Assembly: GCF_012843265.1 (NCBI RefSeq)
Contig: NZ_JABAIT010000008.1
Coordinates: 93,144-157,143 of the forward strand
DNA: 64,000 bases
Source of the DNA: Bacillus sp. DNRA2
GTDB lineage: Bacteria; Bacillota; Bacilli; Bacillales; Cytobacillaceae
Direction: 5' to 3'
This document shows, piece by piece, positions 1 through 9,503 of the stretch; positions within the stretch are counted from its first letter, which is position 1, and each line of letters starts with the position of its first letter. The position numbers and the translations under genes are program-made. The notes below the pieces were generated by a model. It saw nothing but the letters and a program-made list of their open reading frames with translations. It did not search any database and was not told the origin of the DNA.

Positions 1-124
1 TTGATTCTTGTGATACACTTATTTGAGTAAAATATTGTAGGACATCGTTAAAAGAGGTTCTTCGCAAAAGAATTGTCTTCAAAGACACGCCTCAACACAA
101 ATTCGAAGGAAAGGTTGATTACGA

Positions 125-1048
125 ATGAGACTTTATGAGTCAGTATTAGATTTAATCGGCAATACGCCCATTGTTAAAATCAATAAACTTGCTAATCCAA
201 ATGGAGCACAAGTATACATAAAACTGGAATCGTTTAATCCCGGTGGTAGTGTGAAGGATCGAGCTTCAATTAATATGATTGAACAGGCCGAGCGTGAAGG
301 AAAATTGATTCCCGGGACAAGCACTATTATCGAACCAACATCTGGAAATACAGGAATAGGAATTGCGATGGTTAGTGCGATCAAGGGGTACCCTTGCATC
401 ATTACGATGCCAGATAACGCAACAGAAGAAAGGGTTAAAATATTGAAAGCATATGGTGCAAAAGTGGTGCTGACTCCAGCAAAAGACCGTATGCAAGGTG
501 CAATTGATGAGGCTAATAACATAGCTGAAACCATTCCAAATTACTTTATTCCGATGCAATTCGAAAACCCTGCAAATTCAGATGCTCATCGTACTACAAC
601 AGCTGTTGAGATCATTGAAGCCTTTGATGGTAAGCTCGATGCCCTAGTACTTACTGCCGGAACAGGGGGGACTGTTACTGGGGTCGGAGAGGAATTAAAG
701 AAAGTGATGCCCAATATCAAAATATATGTGGTCGAGCCATATGGCTCACCAGTATTATCTGGTGGACAACCTGGCCCGCACAAAATTCCAGGTACTGGCC
801 CAGGTTTTATTCCGAAGATATTAAACCAAACGATTTATGATGAAATTCTTCATATCAAAGATGAGGACGCACAAATGATGGCGCGTCAGTTAGCTGCGAA
901 AGAAGGGATATTTATCGGTGCAAGTGGGGCATCGAGTGCATATTTTGCTCTTGAAGTAGCGAAAAAGCTTCCAAAAGAAGCGCGAGTTCTATGCCTTGCT
1001 CCAGATACAGGAGAACGGTACTTATCATCTGATTTATTTCCAAGTTAA
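125..1048 (+). CDS. cysK: cysteine synthase (O-acetylserine sulfhydrylase), PLP-dependent
   Basis: This fold-type II PLP enzyme makes L-cysteine from O-acetylserine and sulfide in the cytosol. The 307-residue length is normal for CysK. The PLP-binding lysine is K44 in PGGSVKDR, the substrate loop PTSGNTG lies at 71-77, the phosphate-binding GTGGT loop near 177, and the C-terminal SGASS segment near 265. The ATG follows a GGAAAGG Shine-Dalgarno about 10 nt upstream. It stands alone and ends in a strong terminator. CysK, CysM and YtkP-like paralogues cannot be separated by eye, so the family is certain and the exact orthologue is not. Confidence 0.9.
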   Translation: MRLYESVLDLIGNTPIVKINKLANPNGAQVYIKLESFNPGGSVKDRASINMIEQAEREGKLIPGTSTIIEPTSGNTGIGIAMVSAIKGYPCIITMPDNATEERVKILKAYGAKVVLTPAKDRMQGAIDEANNIAETIPNYFIPMQFENPANSDAHRTTTAVEIIEAFDGKLDALVLTAGTGGTVTGVGEELKKVMPNIKIYVVEPYGSPVLSGGQPGPHKIPGTGPGFIPKILNQTIYDEILHIKDEDAQMMARQLAAKEGIFIGASGASSAYFALEVAKKLPKEARVLCLAPDTGERYLSSDLFPS

Positions 1049-1081
1049 GATCGTTCCATTTAAAACATGAATATTAAAAAA

Positions 1082-1116
1082 AACAGTCAGCAACAGTTGT
1101 TGTTGGCTGTTTTTTA
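1082..1116 (+). terminator. rho-independent terminator of cysK
   Basis: The arms AACAGTCAGCAACA and TGTTGTTGGCTGTT pair over 14 positions, allowing G-U pairs, and are followed by a run of T. Confidence 0.85.
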
Positions 1117-1164
1117 TGAAACAATTAAGTAAATATAGAGAATAATCCGAATGGAGAGATATCT

Positions 1165-3588
1165 ATGAATATGGAAGAATATAAAAATATTACATCAATC
1201 CTCCGCGTTCCAATCGGAAGCTTACGTAGAGAATTTGATTCAAGCAATTTTCCGTTTGAAACGACGGCAGACCTCGATAAAATGGCTAAAGAAATGATCG
1301 GACAACAGCGTGCAGAACGGGCGATGGAATTTGGTTTATCTGTTGAGCAACTCGATTATAATTTATTTGTCGTTGGGCCAAGCGGAACGGGACGAAAAAC
1401 CTATACGCTTGATAGTGTTGACAAAATCGCAAAAACACGGGAAGTACCTAACGATTGGTGCTATGTATTTAATTTTGATAATCCTGATCATCCGCTAGTG
1501 ATTTCTTTGCCTGCTGGGGAAGGACAAGTATTTCAGCGAAAAATTGAAACATTATTAATAGATATAGAACGTGAATTCCGTTCGACTTTTTCTAGTGAAG
1601 AGTATGAAAAAAAGAAACAAGTCATTATTGATCAATTCCGTGATGAAACGGAGGATTTGTGGGATTTAGCCGAAGATTTTGCTAATGAACAGCAATACAA
1701 TTTGGAGCGAACTCCTACAGGGATTAATTCTTATCCGCTTTATAATGGCAAGCCATTAGAACGAAAAAAGTACGAACAGCTTTCCGTTGAAGCCCAGGAG
1801 CAAATCGCAGCTTGTGAAAAGCTTGTCGATGGAAAGATTCGCGAAACACTCCATCAAATTAGAAAATTAGAGGAGCAATTACAAAAAAATCTTGAGCAGT
1901 TTATGAGAGAATCAGCTGCGAACTCGATTGAAGCATTATTTCAACCGCTTCGAGAAGCTTATCAAGATTATCCTAACATCCTTACCTATTTAGAAGCGTA
2001 TTTCCATGATGTTGTTGTTAGTTTTTCGTTCTTTTTGGCATCAGAGGAAGATGAACAGAACAACATCATGAATGCACTCATCGGTTCGAAGGAACAGCAT
2101 TTTCATCGCTATACTGTTAACCTTTTGGTGAATAACAAGCATCAAAAAGGGGCACCCGTGATTTATGAAACGAATCCGACTTTTTACAATTTATTTGGAA
2201 AAATTGAATATCGAGGTTCATTAGGTAGCTGGGTCACTGACTTTTCATATATCAAACCAGGTGCGCTCCAGTTAGCTAATGGTGGATACTTAATCCTTCA
2301 GGCGACGGAATTGCTACAGCAGCCATATGTTTGGAGTCTATTAAAACGTTCACTGCAAACTGGCTATGTGCAAATCGAAAATTCACTTGAAGATCGTGGT
2401 ATGGTGCCAACAAGTGGGATAAAGCCAGAGCCGATTCCATTAAATATAAAGGTGATTATAATCGGTTCTTATTATTTATATGACCTTCTTTCAGCTGTTG
2501 ATGACGATTTCCATAAACTGTTTAAAGTGAAGGTTGAGTTCGATACAGTCATGGACCGAAATAGTGAAAACTGTTACAAAATGGCCATGTTTGTGAAAAA
2601 TTATGCTGAACAAGAGGGGCTCCTTCCGTTTCACCGCCAAGCAGTAGCTAAAATTGTTGATTACAGCTCCCGTTTAGTCGAAGAGCAATCTAAACTGTCA
2701 ACACGGTTTCAGGATATTACGAAATTATTAGTTGAAGCGAGCTACTGGGCGAAAAAAAGCGAGGCTGAAAGCGTCGATGGTCGCCATATAGAGCAGGCGA
2801 TAGCTGAACAAATCCAGCGCACAAATCATGCATCCGAGCAAATTCGCGAAATGATCCAAAAGGGTACGATTATGGTTGATACGGAGGGGTTCCGTACTGG
2901 TCAAATTAATGGTCTGGCCGTATTAGGTACTCGAGATTCTGTGTTTGGTATTCCAACCAAGATTACAGCACAAACGTTTGTTGGGAAAAGTGGAATTATG
3001 AACATCGATCGTGAAGCGTCATTAAGCGGCCAAATTCATAATAAAGGCTTAATGATTTTAACGGGATTTTTATCCGGAGAATTTGCAAAGAATCGGCCGA
3101 TTCCATTATCAGCAAGTATTACTTTTGAGCAAACTTATTCTGCAATAGATGGTGACAGCGCATCAAGTACGGAATTGTATGTTCTCTTATCTTCACTGGC
3201 AGAAGTTCCAATTAACCAGGGGATAGCTGTAACAGGATCTGTAAATCAATGGGGTGAAATTCAGCCAATTGGTGGTGTGAATGAAAAAATCGAAGGATTT
3301 TTCCATATTTGCAAAGAACGAGGTTTAACAGGTGAACAAGGTGTCATGATTCCGAAGCAAAACGTAGCCAATTTGATGCTTGATCATGAAGTGGTTGAAG
3401 CGGTCAATCAAGGAAAATTCCACATTTGGGCGATTGGTCATATTGCTGAAGGAATTGAGTTGTTAACCGGAGTAGTGGCTGGAAATATTCGTGATGAATT
3501 CGGTCAATACCCAGCCGGATCCATCTTCGCTAAAGTAGAGGACCGCTTCAATACAATGTATGAAGCAGCCAAAATAGAAAAGCAATGA
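1165..3588 (+). CDS. Lon-like ATP-dependent protease (YcbZ/LonB-type)
   Basis: An 807-residue AAA+ protease of the S16 family that resembles the E. coli YcbZ type more than classical LonA, because no N-terminal LAN domain is visible. The Walker A motif GPSGTGRKT lies at 71-79. A coiled-coil-rich insertion occupies roughly 140-260. The C-terminal proteolytic domain has the catalytic Ser665 (DGDSAS) and Lys708 (NEKIEG). Their 43-residue spacing equals that of E. coli Lon Ser679/Lys722. GGAGAG precedes the ATG. It is monocistronic between cysK and a convergent small gene. Substrates are unknown. Confidence 0.88.
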   Translation: MNMEEYKNITSILRVPIGSLRREFDSSNFPFETTADLDKMAKEMIGQQRAERAMEFGLSVEQLDYNLFVVGPSGTGRKTYTLDSVDKIAKTREVPNDWCYVFNFDNPDHPLVISLPAGEGQVFQRKIETLLIDIEREFRSTFSSEEYEKKKQVIIDQFRDETEDLWDLAEDFANEQQYNLERTPTGINSYPLYNGKPLERKKYEQLSVEAQEQIAACEKLVDGKIRETLHQIRKLEEQLQKNLEQFMRESAANSIEALFQPLREAYQDYPNILTYLEAYFHDVVVSFSFFLASEEDEQNNIMNALIGSKEQHFHRYTVNLLVNNKHQKGAPVIYETNPTFYNLFGKIEYRGSLGSWVTDFSYIKPGALQLANGGYLILQATELLQQPYVWSLLKRSLQTGYVQIENSLEDRGMVPTSGIKPEPIPLNIKVIIIGSYYLYDLLSAVDDDFHKLFKVKVEFDTVMDRNSENCYKMAMFVKNYAEQEGLLPFHRQAVAKIVDYSSRLVEEQSKLSTRFQDITKLLVEASYWAKKSEAESVDGRHIEQAIAEQIQRTNHASEQIREMIQKGTIMVDTEGFRTGQINGLAVLGTRDSVFGIPTKITAQTFVGKSGIMNIDREASLSGQIHNKGLMILTGFLSGEFAKNRPIPLSASITFEQTYSAIDGDSASSTELYVLLSSLAEVPINQGIAVTGSVNQWGEIQPIGGVNEKIEGFFHICKERGLTGEQGVMIPKQNVANLMLDHEVVEAVNQGKFHIWAIGHIAEGIELLTGVVAGNIRDEFGQYPAGSIFAKVEDRFNTMYEAAKIEKQ

Positions 3589-3615
3589 GAGAATTCGTTT
3601 TAAACAAATCGTCGA

Positions 3616-3951
3616 TTAATATCTAGTTTTAATGTTTATTTTAGGCGATTTGTTATGTTCTTCTTTGCGAGGGTGTGGATGTTGAATGTGTTGCAATAGT
3701 GGTGTAGGTATTTCAGAAGATATGACTTGAATATTTTCTATCGTAATATGATCAATTGTGATGCTTGGTAATTCTTTTTGCTGTACGTCTGACTTTAGTG
3801 TTTGGATTTCCTTATTTTGCTTTAGGTCAAACAATTCATTTTCCAGAAGAGCTAGTTTCTCGTTCAGGCGAGCGTGGTGTTCATCTGTTCTTTCAAGGAC
3901 ATGGGAAAGAATTCTGCTCACCAGTTTGTTTAAAAGAAATGCAGGAATCAT
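3616..3951 (-). CDS. small coiled-coil hypothetical protein
   Basis: About 111 residues. The N-terminal half is hydrophobic then heptad-like (LNEKLALLENELFDLKQ), the middle is beta-prone (ITIDHITIENIQV), and the tail is basic and His/Pro-rich. I do not recognise the family. No good Shine-Dalgarno is visible for either the ATG used here or a GTG four codons upstream, so the start is uncertain. It converges on the Lon-like gene. An AACAAATCG/CGATTTGTT inverted repeat at about 3603-3653 overlaps its 3' end and may stop transcription. Confidence 0.5.
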   Translation of the reverse strand: MIPAFLLNKLVSRILSHVLERTDEHHARLNEKLALLENELFDLKQNKEIQTLKSDVQQKELPSITIDHITIENIQVISSEIPTPLLQHIQHPHPRKEEHNKSPKINIKTRY

Positions 3952-4149
3952 GTTATCACACACTTACGTTATAGGTTTATGAGCCATTATCGACAGTTTG
4001 GTCTTTTATACATTATGCATAACAAACAAAATATGTTAGCATCCTAAATAATATGCTAAAATATTAAGAAATTTCACTATATAGGATACCTTTAACGATG
4101 ATTAATGGTAAACTATGAATATTCATATTTCTAATAAAGAGAGGCATAT

Positions 4150-4953
4150 TTGAGCATGATTAAAGCATTATTTTTCGATTTAGATGACACGCTCCTTTGG
4201 GATCAAAAGAGCATTAAGGATGCATTTGAAGCAACTTGTAAAATTGCCGAAGTACGCTACGGTTTAGACCCAGAGCAATTTGAAGAAGCAGTTAGAGAAG
4301 CGGCGCGCGAGTTGTATGCTTCTTATGAAACATATTCGTTCACGCAAATGATTGGTATTAATCCATTTGAAGGGCTTTGGGGCAATTTCCTTGACGATCA
4401 TGATGATTTCCGGAAAATGGCTACGATTGTTCCTACATATCGTAAGGATGCTTGGACCAATGGATTAAAGAAGCTAGGAATTGACGATCCTGAGTTTGGT
4501 TACGAACTCGCCGAACGCTTCCCGGAGGAGCGCCGCAAAACACCTTATGTTTATGAAGAAACTTTTCACACACTTGATGCATTGAAAGGGAACTATAAAC
4601 TTCTTATGTTAACTAACGGCTCACCAGACCTACAAAATACGAAGCTTGCGATTACGCCTGAGTTAGTACCATATTTTGATCAAATTCTGATTTCAGGAGA
4701 TTTCGGAAGAGGGAAGCCTGATCCTTCGATTTTTGAACACGCCTTAAAGCTTATGAATTTAAGTAAAGATGAGGTGTTAATGGTTGGTGATAATCTGATG
4801 ACGGATATTCTTGGGGCAAATACTGTCGGGATTAAGTCCGTTTGGATTAACCGCCATGACAAAGAGAGAAATGAAGTCATTCCAACATACGAAATCAAGC
4901 ACTTAGAAGAACTTTTTGGCATAATCGAATCATTGAATGAAGCAACTAAATAA
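4150..4953 (+). CDS. HAD-superfamily hydrolase (YsaA-like)
   Basis: A cytosolic HAD phosphatase of 267 residues. Motif I is DLDDT near residue 10, motif II is LTNG near 155, the motif III lysine lies in GRGKPDPS near 188, and motif IV is GDNLMTD near 214. A helical cap follows motif I. The overall pattern resembles B. subtilis YsaA. TTG is chosen as the start because GAGG ends 5 nt upstream; an ATG two codons later is possible. The gene is monocistronic with a strong terminator. The substrate cannot be read from the sequence. Confidence 0.82.
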   Translation: MSMIKALFFDLDDTLLWDQKSIKDAFEATCKIAEVRYGLDPEQFEEAVREAARELYASYETYSFTQMIGINPFEGLWGNFLDDHDDFRKMATIVPTYRKDAWTNGLKKLGIDDPEFGYELAERFPEERRKTPYVYEETFHTLDALKGNYKLLMLTNGSPDLQNTKLAITPELVPYFDQILISGDFGRGKPDPSIFEHALKLMNLSKDEVLMVGDNLMTDILGANTVGIKSVWINRHDKERNEVIPTYEIKHLEELFGIIESLNEATK

Positions 4954-4955
4954 TC

Positions 4956-5003
4956 AAAAAGGCCACATTCCAGGTTTTTTACCCGAGAATGTGGCCTTTT
5001 TTA
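4956..5003 (+). terminator. rho-independent terminator after HAD hydrolase
   Basis: Perfect arms AAAAGGCCACATTC and GAATGTGGCCTTTT with a 16-nt loop and a T run. Confidence 0.9.
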
Positions 5004-5078
5004 CTAATAATAGCTTGAAATTTGAATCAGAATCGCGAAAATTCCTTAACTGCTATTAATTATTTGGACAATCATCAT

Positions 5079-5125
5079 TTAGGGTACAAACATACCCTAA
5101 ATAAATCTAGTGTTTTCAAAACTAG
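5079..5125. repeat. two short inverted repeats upstream of the recombinase-like gene
   Basis: TTAGGGTA-6 nt-TACCCTAA (5079-5100, perfect 8-bp arms) is followed by CTAGTGTTTTCAAAACTAG (5107-5125). They lie 150-200 bp upstream of the recombinase-like gene and in no recognisable gene. Either could be a protein-binding site; neither has the T tract of a terminator. Confidence 0.5.
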
Positions 5126-5278
5126 CAACTAAGGGGAATTTTAAAATATTAACAAAAGGAATACAATCCTTCTATAAAAAGTGATAAAATTCTGTTAATT
5201 TCGATAATTTGACAGGAAATTGCGAACCTATACTCGAATATTATTCTTATCTGACAGTATATTGGGGGGAATAAAAGG

Positions 5279-6145
5279 ATGCCTTACGGATTTATTCAAG
5301 CGATAGAGCAAAAAGGCTACAGCGAGGAAACGATTAAAAGTTATGAAAAAGTAATCCAGCAGTTTTTTAGTTTTATTGGCAGTACTTATCCGCAAAACAA
5401 GGAGCCTTTTCAAATATCTCCCAGTGATATAAAGCAATACCTGAAGGAACAACAGGAAAAGCAGAAAAGTATATCAACAATTAATAAAGAACTCGCTATC
5501 ATTAAAACGTTATTCAATTATTTATGGGAGATTGATAAAGTCCCTGTGGATCCGACGGTAAAAATTCGCCGAATCAAATTGCAGGAAAGAATAAATTTAG
5601 AAATCACTTATCAAGAAATATTGGAATTGCAAATTAAAGTATTAAACAATCCGAGCTATTCTCCACTCAGAAAGGTAATATTTCTATTAGCAACAAAAGG
5701 CTTAAAAACAGCAGATTTCCGATTTACAAAACAACATGTAAGCATTTCAAGTACGAGAAATCAAGTTGAAATTGACCTCAGTAATCGTATGATAACGCTT
5801 GATGGTGTAGAAGCGACGATTTTTAAGGAATATTATTACGAGTCGTTAACAAACAACAATCATTATGTGTTTATCACTAAACATCGCGCAAAAGAAGACC
5901 CTGGTCCAATTCAGGTGATGTCAATCTTGACTCATTTACGTGCAATATCCAAGGATCTTTTACCAGAACATGTTCCAGCACTTACGCTCATTTCGATTCG
6001 AAAGGCATTAATTTATGATTTATATAAAAAACGCATCTCCATACAATCGATTGCAAATCAGCTGGGAATCGAAGAAATTTCAGCCTCAAATTATCTTAAA
6101 ACCATTACCGAAGGCGTTTTCCGCCAAAAAACAAATACAGTATAA
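5279..6145 (+). CDS. tyrosine-recombinase-like protein with degenerate active site
   Basis: A 288-residue protein with an N-terminal SAM-like core-binding domain (about 1-95) and a C-terminal domain aligned with the tyrosine recombinase catalytic fold. The active-site pattern is damaged. The box I Arg is Lys143 (KGLK), the HxLR histidine is Ile238 although Arg241 remains, and the LGH histidine is Ile264. A Tyr at 272 sits where the nucleophile would be. Strand transfer is therefore unlikely and a DNA-binding role is more plausible. GGGGGGA precedes the ATG. No phage or integron genes flank it, so it looks like a resident chromosomal gene. Confidence 0.7.
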   Translation: MPYGFIQAIEQKGYSEETIKSYEKVIQQFFSFIGSTYPQNKEPFQISPSDIKQYLKEQQEKQKSISTINKELAIIKTLFNYLWEIDKVPVDPTVKIRRIKLQERINLEITYQEILELQIKVLNNPSYSPLRKVIFLLATKGLKTADFRFTKQHVSISSTRNQVEIDLSNRMITLDGVEATIFKEYYYESLTNNNHYVFITKHRAKEDPGPIQVMSILTHLRAISKDLLPEHVPALTLISIRKALIYDLYKKRISIQSIANQLGIEEISASNYLKTITEGVFRQKTNTV

Positions 6146-6176
6146 ATGAAGAAAAATAGGAAGGTTGATTAAAAAC

Positions 6177-6950
6177 ATGAGAGTTATTTCTATTTGCCCA
6201 AGCAATACCGAAATCGTAGAATATTTGGGTTTAACTCATCTATTGGTTGGGGTAGATGACCATTCAGATTGGCCGGAAAGTATCACCCATCTGCCGAGAC
6301 TTGGACCTGATTTGAAAATAAACATGGATTTAGTCGAACAATTGCAGCCGGATCTAGTGCTGGCTAGTTTAAGTGTGCCTGGGATGGAACGAAATATAGC
6401 AGAATTAGAAAAACGCGGCATTCCACACATTATTCTTAATCCACAATCGCTTGCTGATATTGAACAGGATTTAACTATTACAGCAAATGCATTGGGTGAG
6501 CCTGAACGGGGTAGAGCAGCAGCGCAAAGTTTCAGAACTCGGTTGGAGTCGATTCAAGCACGATCAAAAGAGCATGAGTACCGTCCCAAGCTGTATTGGG
6601 AGTGGTGGCCAAAACCTGTGTTTACACCAGGTAAAACAAATTGGTTAACCGAAATTTCACAGGCTGCTGGTGCAGTCAATATTTTTGAAGATGTTGACTT
6701 GGCAAACGTGCAAACCGATTGGGACGATGTTCTATCACGTAAACCTGATTATATTTGTCTGGCCTGGGTTGGAGTTCGTAAGGAAAAAGTCCAGAAAAGT
6801 AATGTTACAAAACGACCTGGCTTTGAGAGCCTTAAACTTTGTGCCGATAACATCTTTATTCTTGAAGAAGAGCTATTTTGTCGGCCATCGCCACGACTAT
6901 TGGATGGATTAGAAAAACTTTATTCATTAATCCATATTGCGATAGATTAA
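6177..6950 (+). CDS. cobalamin-binding-type (BtuF-like) periplasmic-binding-fold protein lacking a signal peptide
   Basis: About 257 residues matching the BtuF/FepB-type substrate-binding fold: an N-terminal SICPSNTEIVEYLG segment, a DLVEQLQPDLVLAS segment, and a W-rich central region (WEWWPKP) often seen in cobalamin binders. It has no signal peptide or lipobox and no neighbouring permease or ATPase, so it may act in the cytosol. The ATG at 6177 is preferred over a TTG at 6165 because AGGAAGG ends at 6164, directly against the TTG. The ligand assignment is by family only. Confidence 0.72.
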   Translation: MRVISICPSNTEIVEYLGLTHLLVGVDDHSDWPESITHLPRLGPDLKINMDLVEQLQPDLVLASLSVPGMERNIAELEKRGIPHIILNPQSLADIEQDLTITANALGEPERGRAAAQSFRTRLESIQARSKEHEYRPKLYWEWWPKPVFTPGKTNWLTEISQAAGAVNIFEDVDLANVQTDWDDVLSRKPDYICLAWVGVRKEKVQKSNVTKRPGFESLKLCADNIFILEEELFCRPSPRLLDGLEKLYSLIHIAID

Positions 6951-6989
6951 ATTTGTAAAAATCAAACAAATCTCCTGCAGAAAAAATAG

Positions 6990-6998
6990 TGGTATAAT
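6990..6998 (+). promoter_or_regulatory. extended -10 promoter of the DMT transporter gene
   Basis: TGGTATAAT is a perfect -10 hexamer with the TGn extension, 58 nt upstream of the TTG start. No good -35 is visible, as is common for extended -10 promoters. Confidence 0.55.
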
Positions 6999-7055
6999 AC
7001 ATTGTTATTGAAACAAAATACCCACTAATGTATTGAAGCTAGGAGATGGGCTTAA

Positions 7056-8009
7056 TTGACAAATGTTTTTCAAAATAAATGGACTGTTATAGGACTTGCT
7101 TTGGTCTGTTGTTTACTATGGGGCAGTGCATTTCCAGTATTGAAAATCAGTTACGTTGAACTGCAAATGATAAAAGGTGATGTCATTGCACAAATCGTCT
7201 TTGCTGGTATGCGTTTTTTATTAGCAGGAATGATTCTGTTAATATTTTTAATGATAACGAATCAAAACGTATTACGTGTTAAACGTTCATCTATATTGAT
7301 TTTAGTATTGTTTGGAGTCATTCAAACAGCAGTTCAATATTTCTTCTTTTACAATGGCTTAGCGAAAGTGTCAGGGATGCAAGGGGCGATATTAACTTCA
7401 AGTGGCACGTTTATTGCGGTAATTCTGGCACATTTTTTCTATAAAAATGATCGTTTGAATGGAAAGAAGGCGATTGGAATTATCGCAGGAATTGCCGGTA
7501 TTATTGTGGCCAATTGGGGTCAGGACTTTCAGTTCTCATTTCAATGGACCGGTGAAGGATATATGATCCTTTCTGCTTTAACTAGTGCAGTGACAACGAT
7601 CATGGGTAAAGAGCTCGCTTCTGACATTCATCCCGTTGCACTAACAGGCTGGCAATTGACGATTGGTTCCCTGGTGCTATTATTAATTGGTCTACCGCAG
7701 CTTACGCCAAATTCGATTACTTTTACGCCATTTGGTTGGGGCCTATTGGTATACGCCGCAATTATTTCGTCAGTTGCATTTGCGCTATGGTTTACAATTT
7801 TGAAATACAATAAAGCTGGCGAAATGAGCATATATAATTTTTTAACACCTGTTTTTGGAACGATGTTATCAGCCATGTTCATACCGGGAGAAAGTATGAA
7901 TTTCTTTATTATTGCTGCTATTGGACTAGTTGCAATAGGTATTATTGCGATTAACTATCAAAGCAAATCAATTCCTAATATTTCTATCGAGAATAAAAAA
8001 ATAGGTTAA
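7056..8009 (+). CDS. EamA/DMT-superfamily transporter
   Basis: A 317-residue integral membrane protein with about ten hydrophobic segments arranged as two EamA repeats. The second begins near residue 160 (GYMILSALTSAVTTIMGKELAS). Such proteins export or import small metabolites; the substrate is not evident. The TTG start is chosen because AGGAGATGGG lies 5 nt upstream. It has its own extended -10 promoter and a weak terminator downstream. Confidence 0.85.
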   Translation: MTNVFQNKWTVIGLALVCCLLWGSAFPVLKISYVELQMIKGDVIAQIVFAGMRFLLAGMILLIFLMITNQNVLRVKRSSILILVLFGVIQTAVQYFFFYNGLAKVSGMQGAILTSSGTFIAVILAHFFYKNDRLNGKKAIGIIAGIAGIIVANWGQDFQFSFQWTGEGYMILSALTSAVTTIMGKELASDIHPVALTGWQLTIGSLVLLLIGLPQLTPNSITFTPFGWGLLVYAAIISSVAFALWFTILKYNKAGEMSIYNFLTPVFGTMLSAMFIPGESMNFFIIAAIGLVAIGIIAINYQSKSIPNISIENKKIG

Positions 8010-8018
8010 TTAAACAGT

Positions 8019-8915
<897 letters not shown>

Positions 8916-8928
8916 TGGAGTGATATTT

Positions 8929-9300
8929 ATGTGGAAAAAATCAAATGGAAGATTAGTTTCAGTTACTGATTCATCAAGAATAAAATTTAGGACCACAATT
9001 AGTAAATCAATTTTAGATCAATTAAAAATGTTAGCCAAAAATAACAATACTTATGTGAATTATTTAATTGAAAGTGGATTACAAGTTGTATTAACAAAAG
9101 GCATCATTACTTATAACAAAGAATTGAGACCTAAAGATCGAATCCATTATAAAACTGTATACGACAAACAAACGCTTGAGAATGTAAAAAAGTTTGCTAA
9201 AGATCACGATCTGTATATCAATGACGTAATTGAATACAGTGTGAATCATATCAATCTGGAAAATATAAAAAACAGTAACTATCGACACAGGGTAGAGTGA
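8929..9300 (+). CDS. small protein with two ribbon-helix-helix-like repeats
   Basis: About 123 residues. Two segments align with each other: RTTISKSILDQLKMLAKNNN (about residues 20-39) and YKTVYDKQTLENVKKFAKDH (about 73-92). Each is followed by a YVNYLIE or YINDVIE stretch, giving a strand-helix-helix pattern as in Arc/CopG repressors, apparently duplicated into one chain. I infer DNA binding. Relatives are often labelled rRNA methyltransferase in databases, but no SAM-binding motif is visible here. GGAG precedes the ATG by 9 nt. It follows the endonuclease gene closely. Confidence 0.65.
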   Translation: MWKKSNGRLVSVTDSSRIKFRTTISKSILDQLKMLAKNNNTYVNYLIESGLQVVLTKGIITYNKELRPKDRIHYKTVYDKQTLENVKKFAKDHDLYINDVIEYSVNHINLENIKNSNYRHRVE

Positions 9301-9357
9301 AATCCGATTATTCTTTTAGTGCCCCCGACATAATATTCATTTAAGGAACATGAATCT

Positions 9358-9419
9358 AAAATAAATATTCTGTCTCAATCATTAAGTATACTTATAATAA
9401 TGAGACAGAATTTATTTTT
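9358..9419. terminator. bidirectional terminator between convergent genes
   Basis: The arms AAATAAATATTCTGTCTCA and TGAGACAGAATTTATTTTT flank an AT-rich loop. A-rich and T-rich ends allow function on both strands. Confidence 0.75.
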
Positions 9420-9503
9420 ATATAAATTGCTGATTTATTTACAATGTTCCTTGTTGATTACAAATTGATACTCATTAAATATAAAAATTTCTCATCATTA
9501 TGG

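Noticed and set aside
5209..5234. TTGACA followed by TATACT as promoter of the recombinase-like gene.
   Set aside because: The spacer is only 14 nt, too short for a normal sigma-A promoter.
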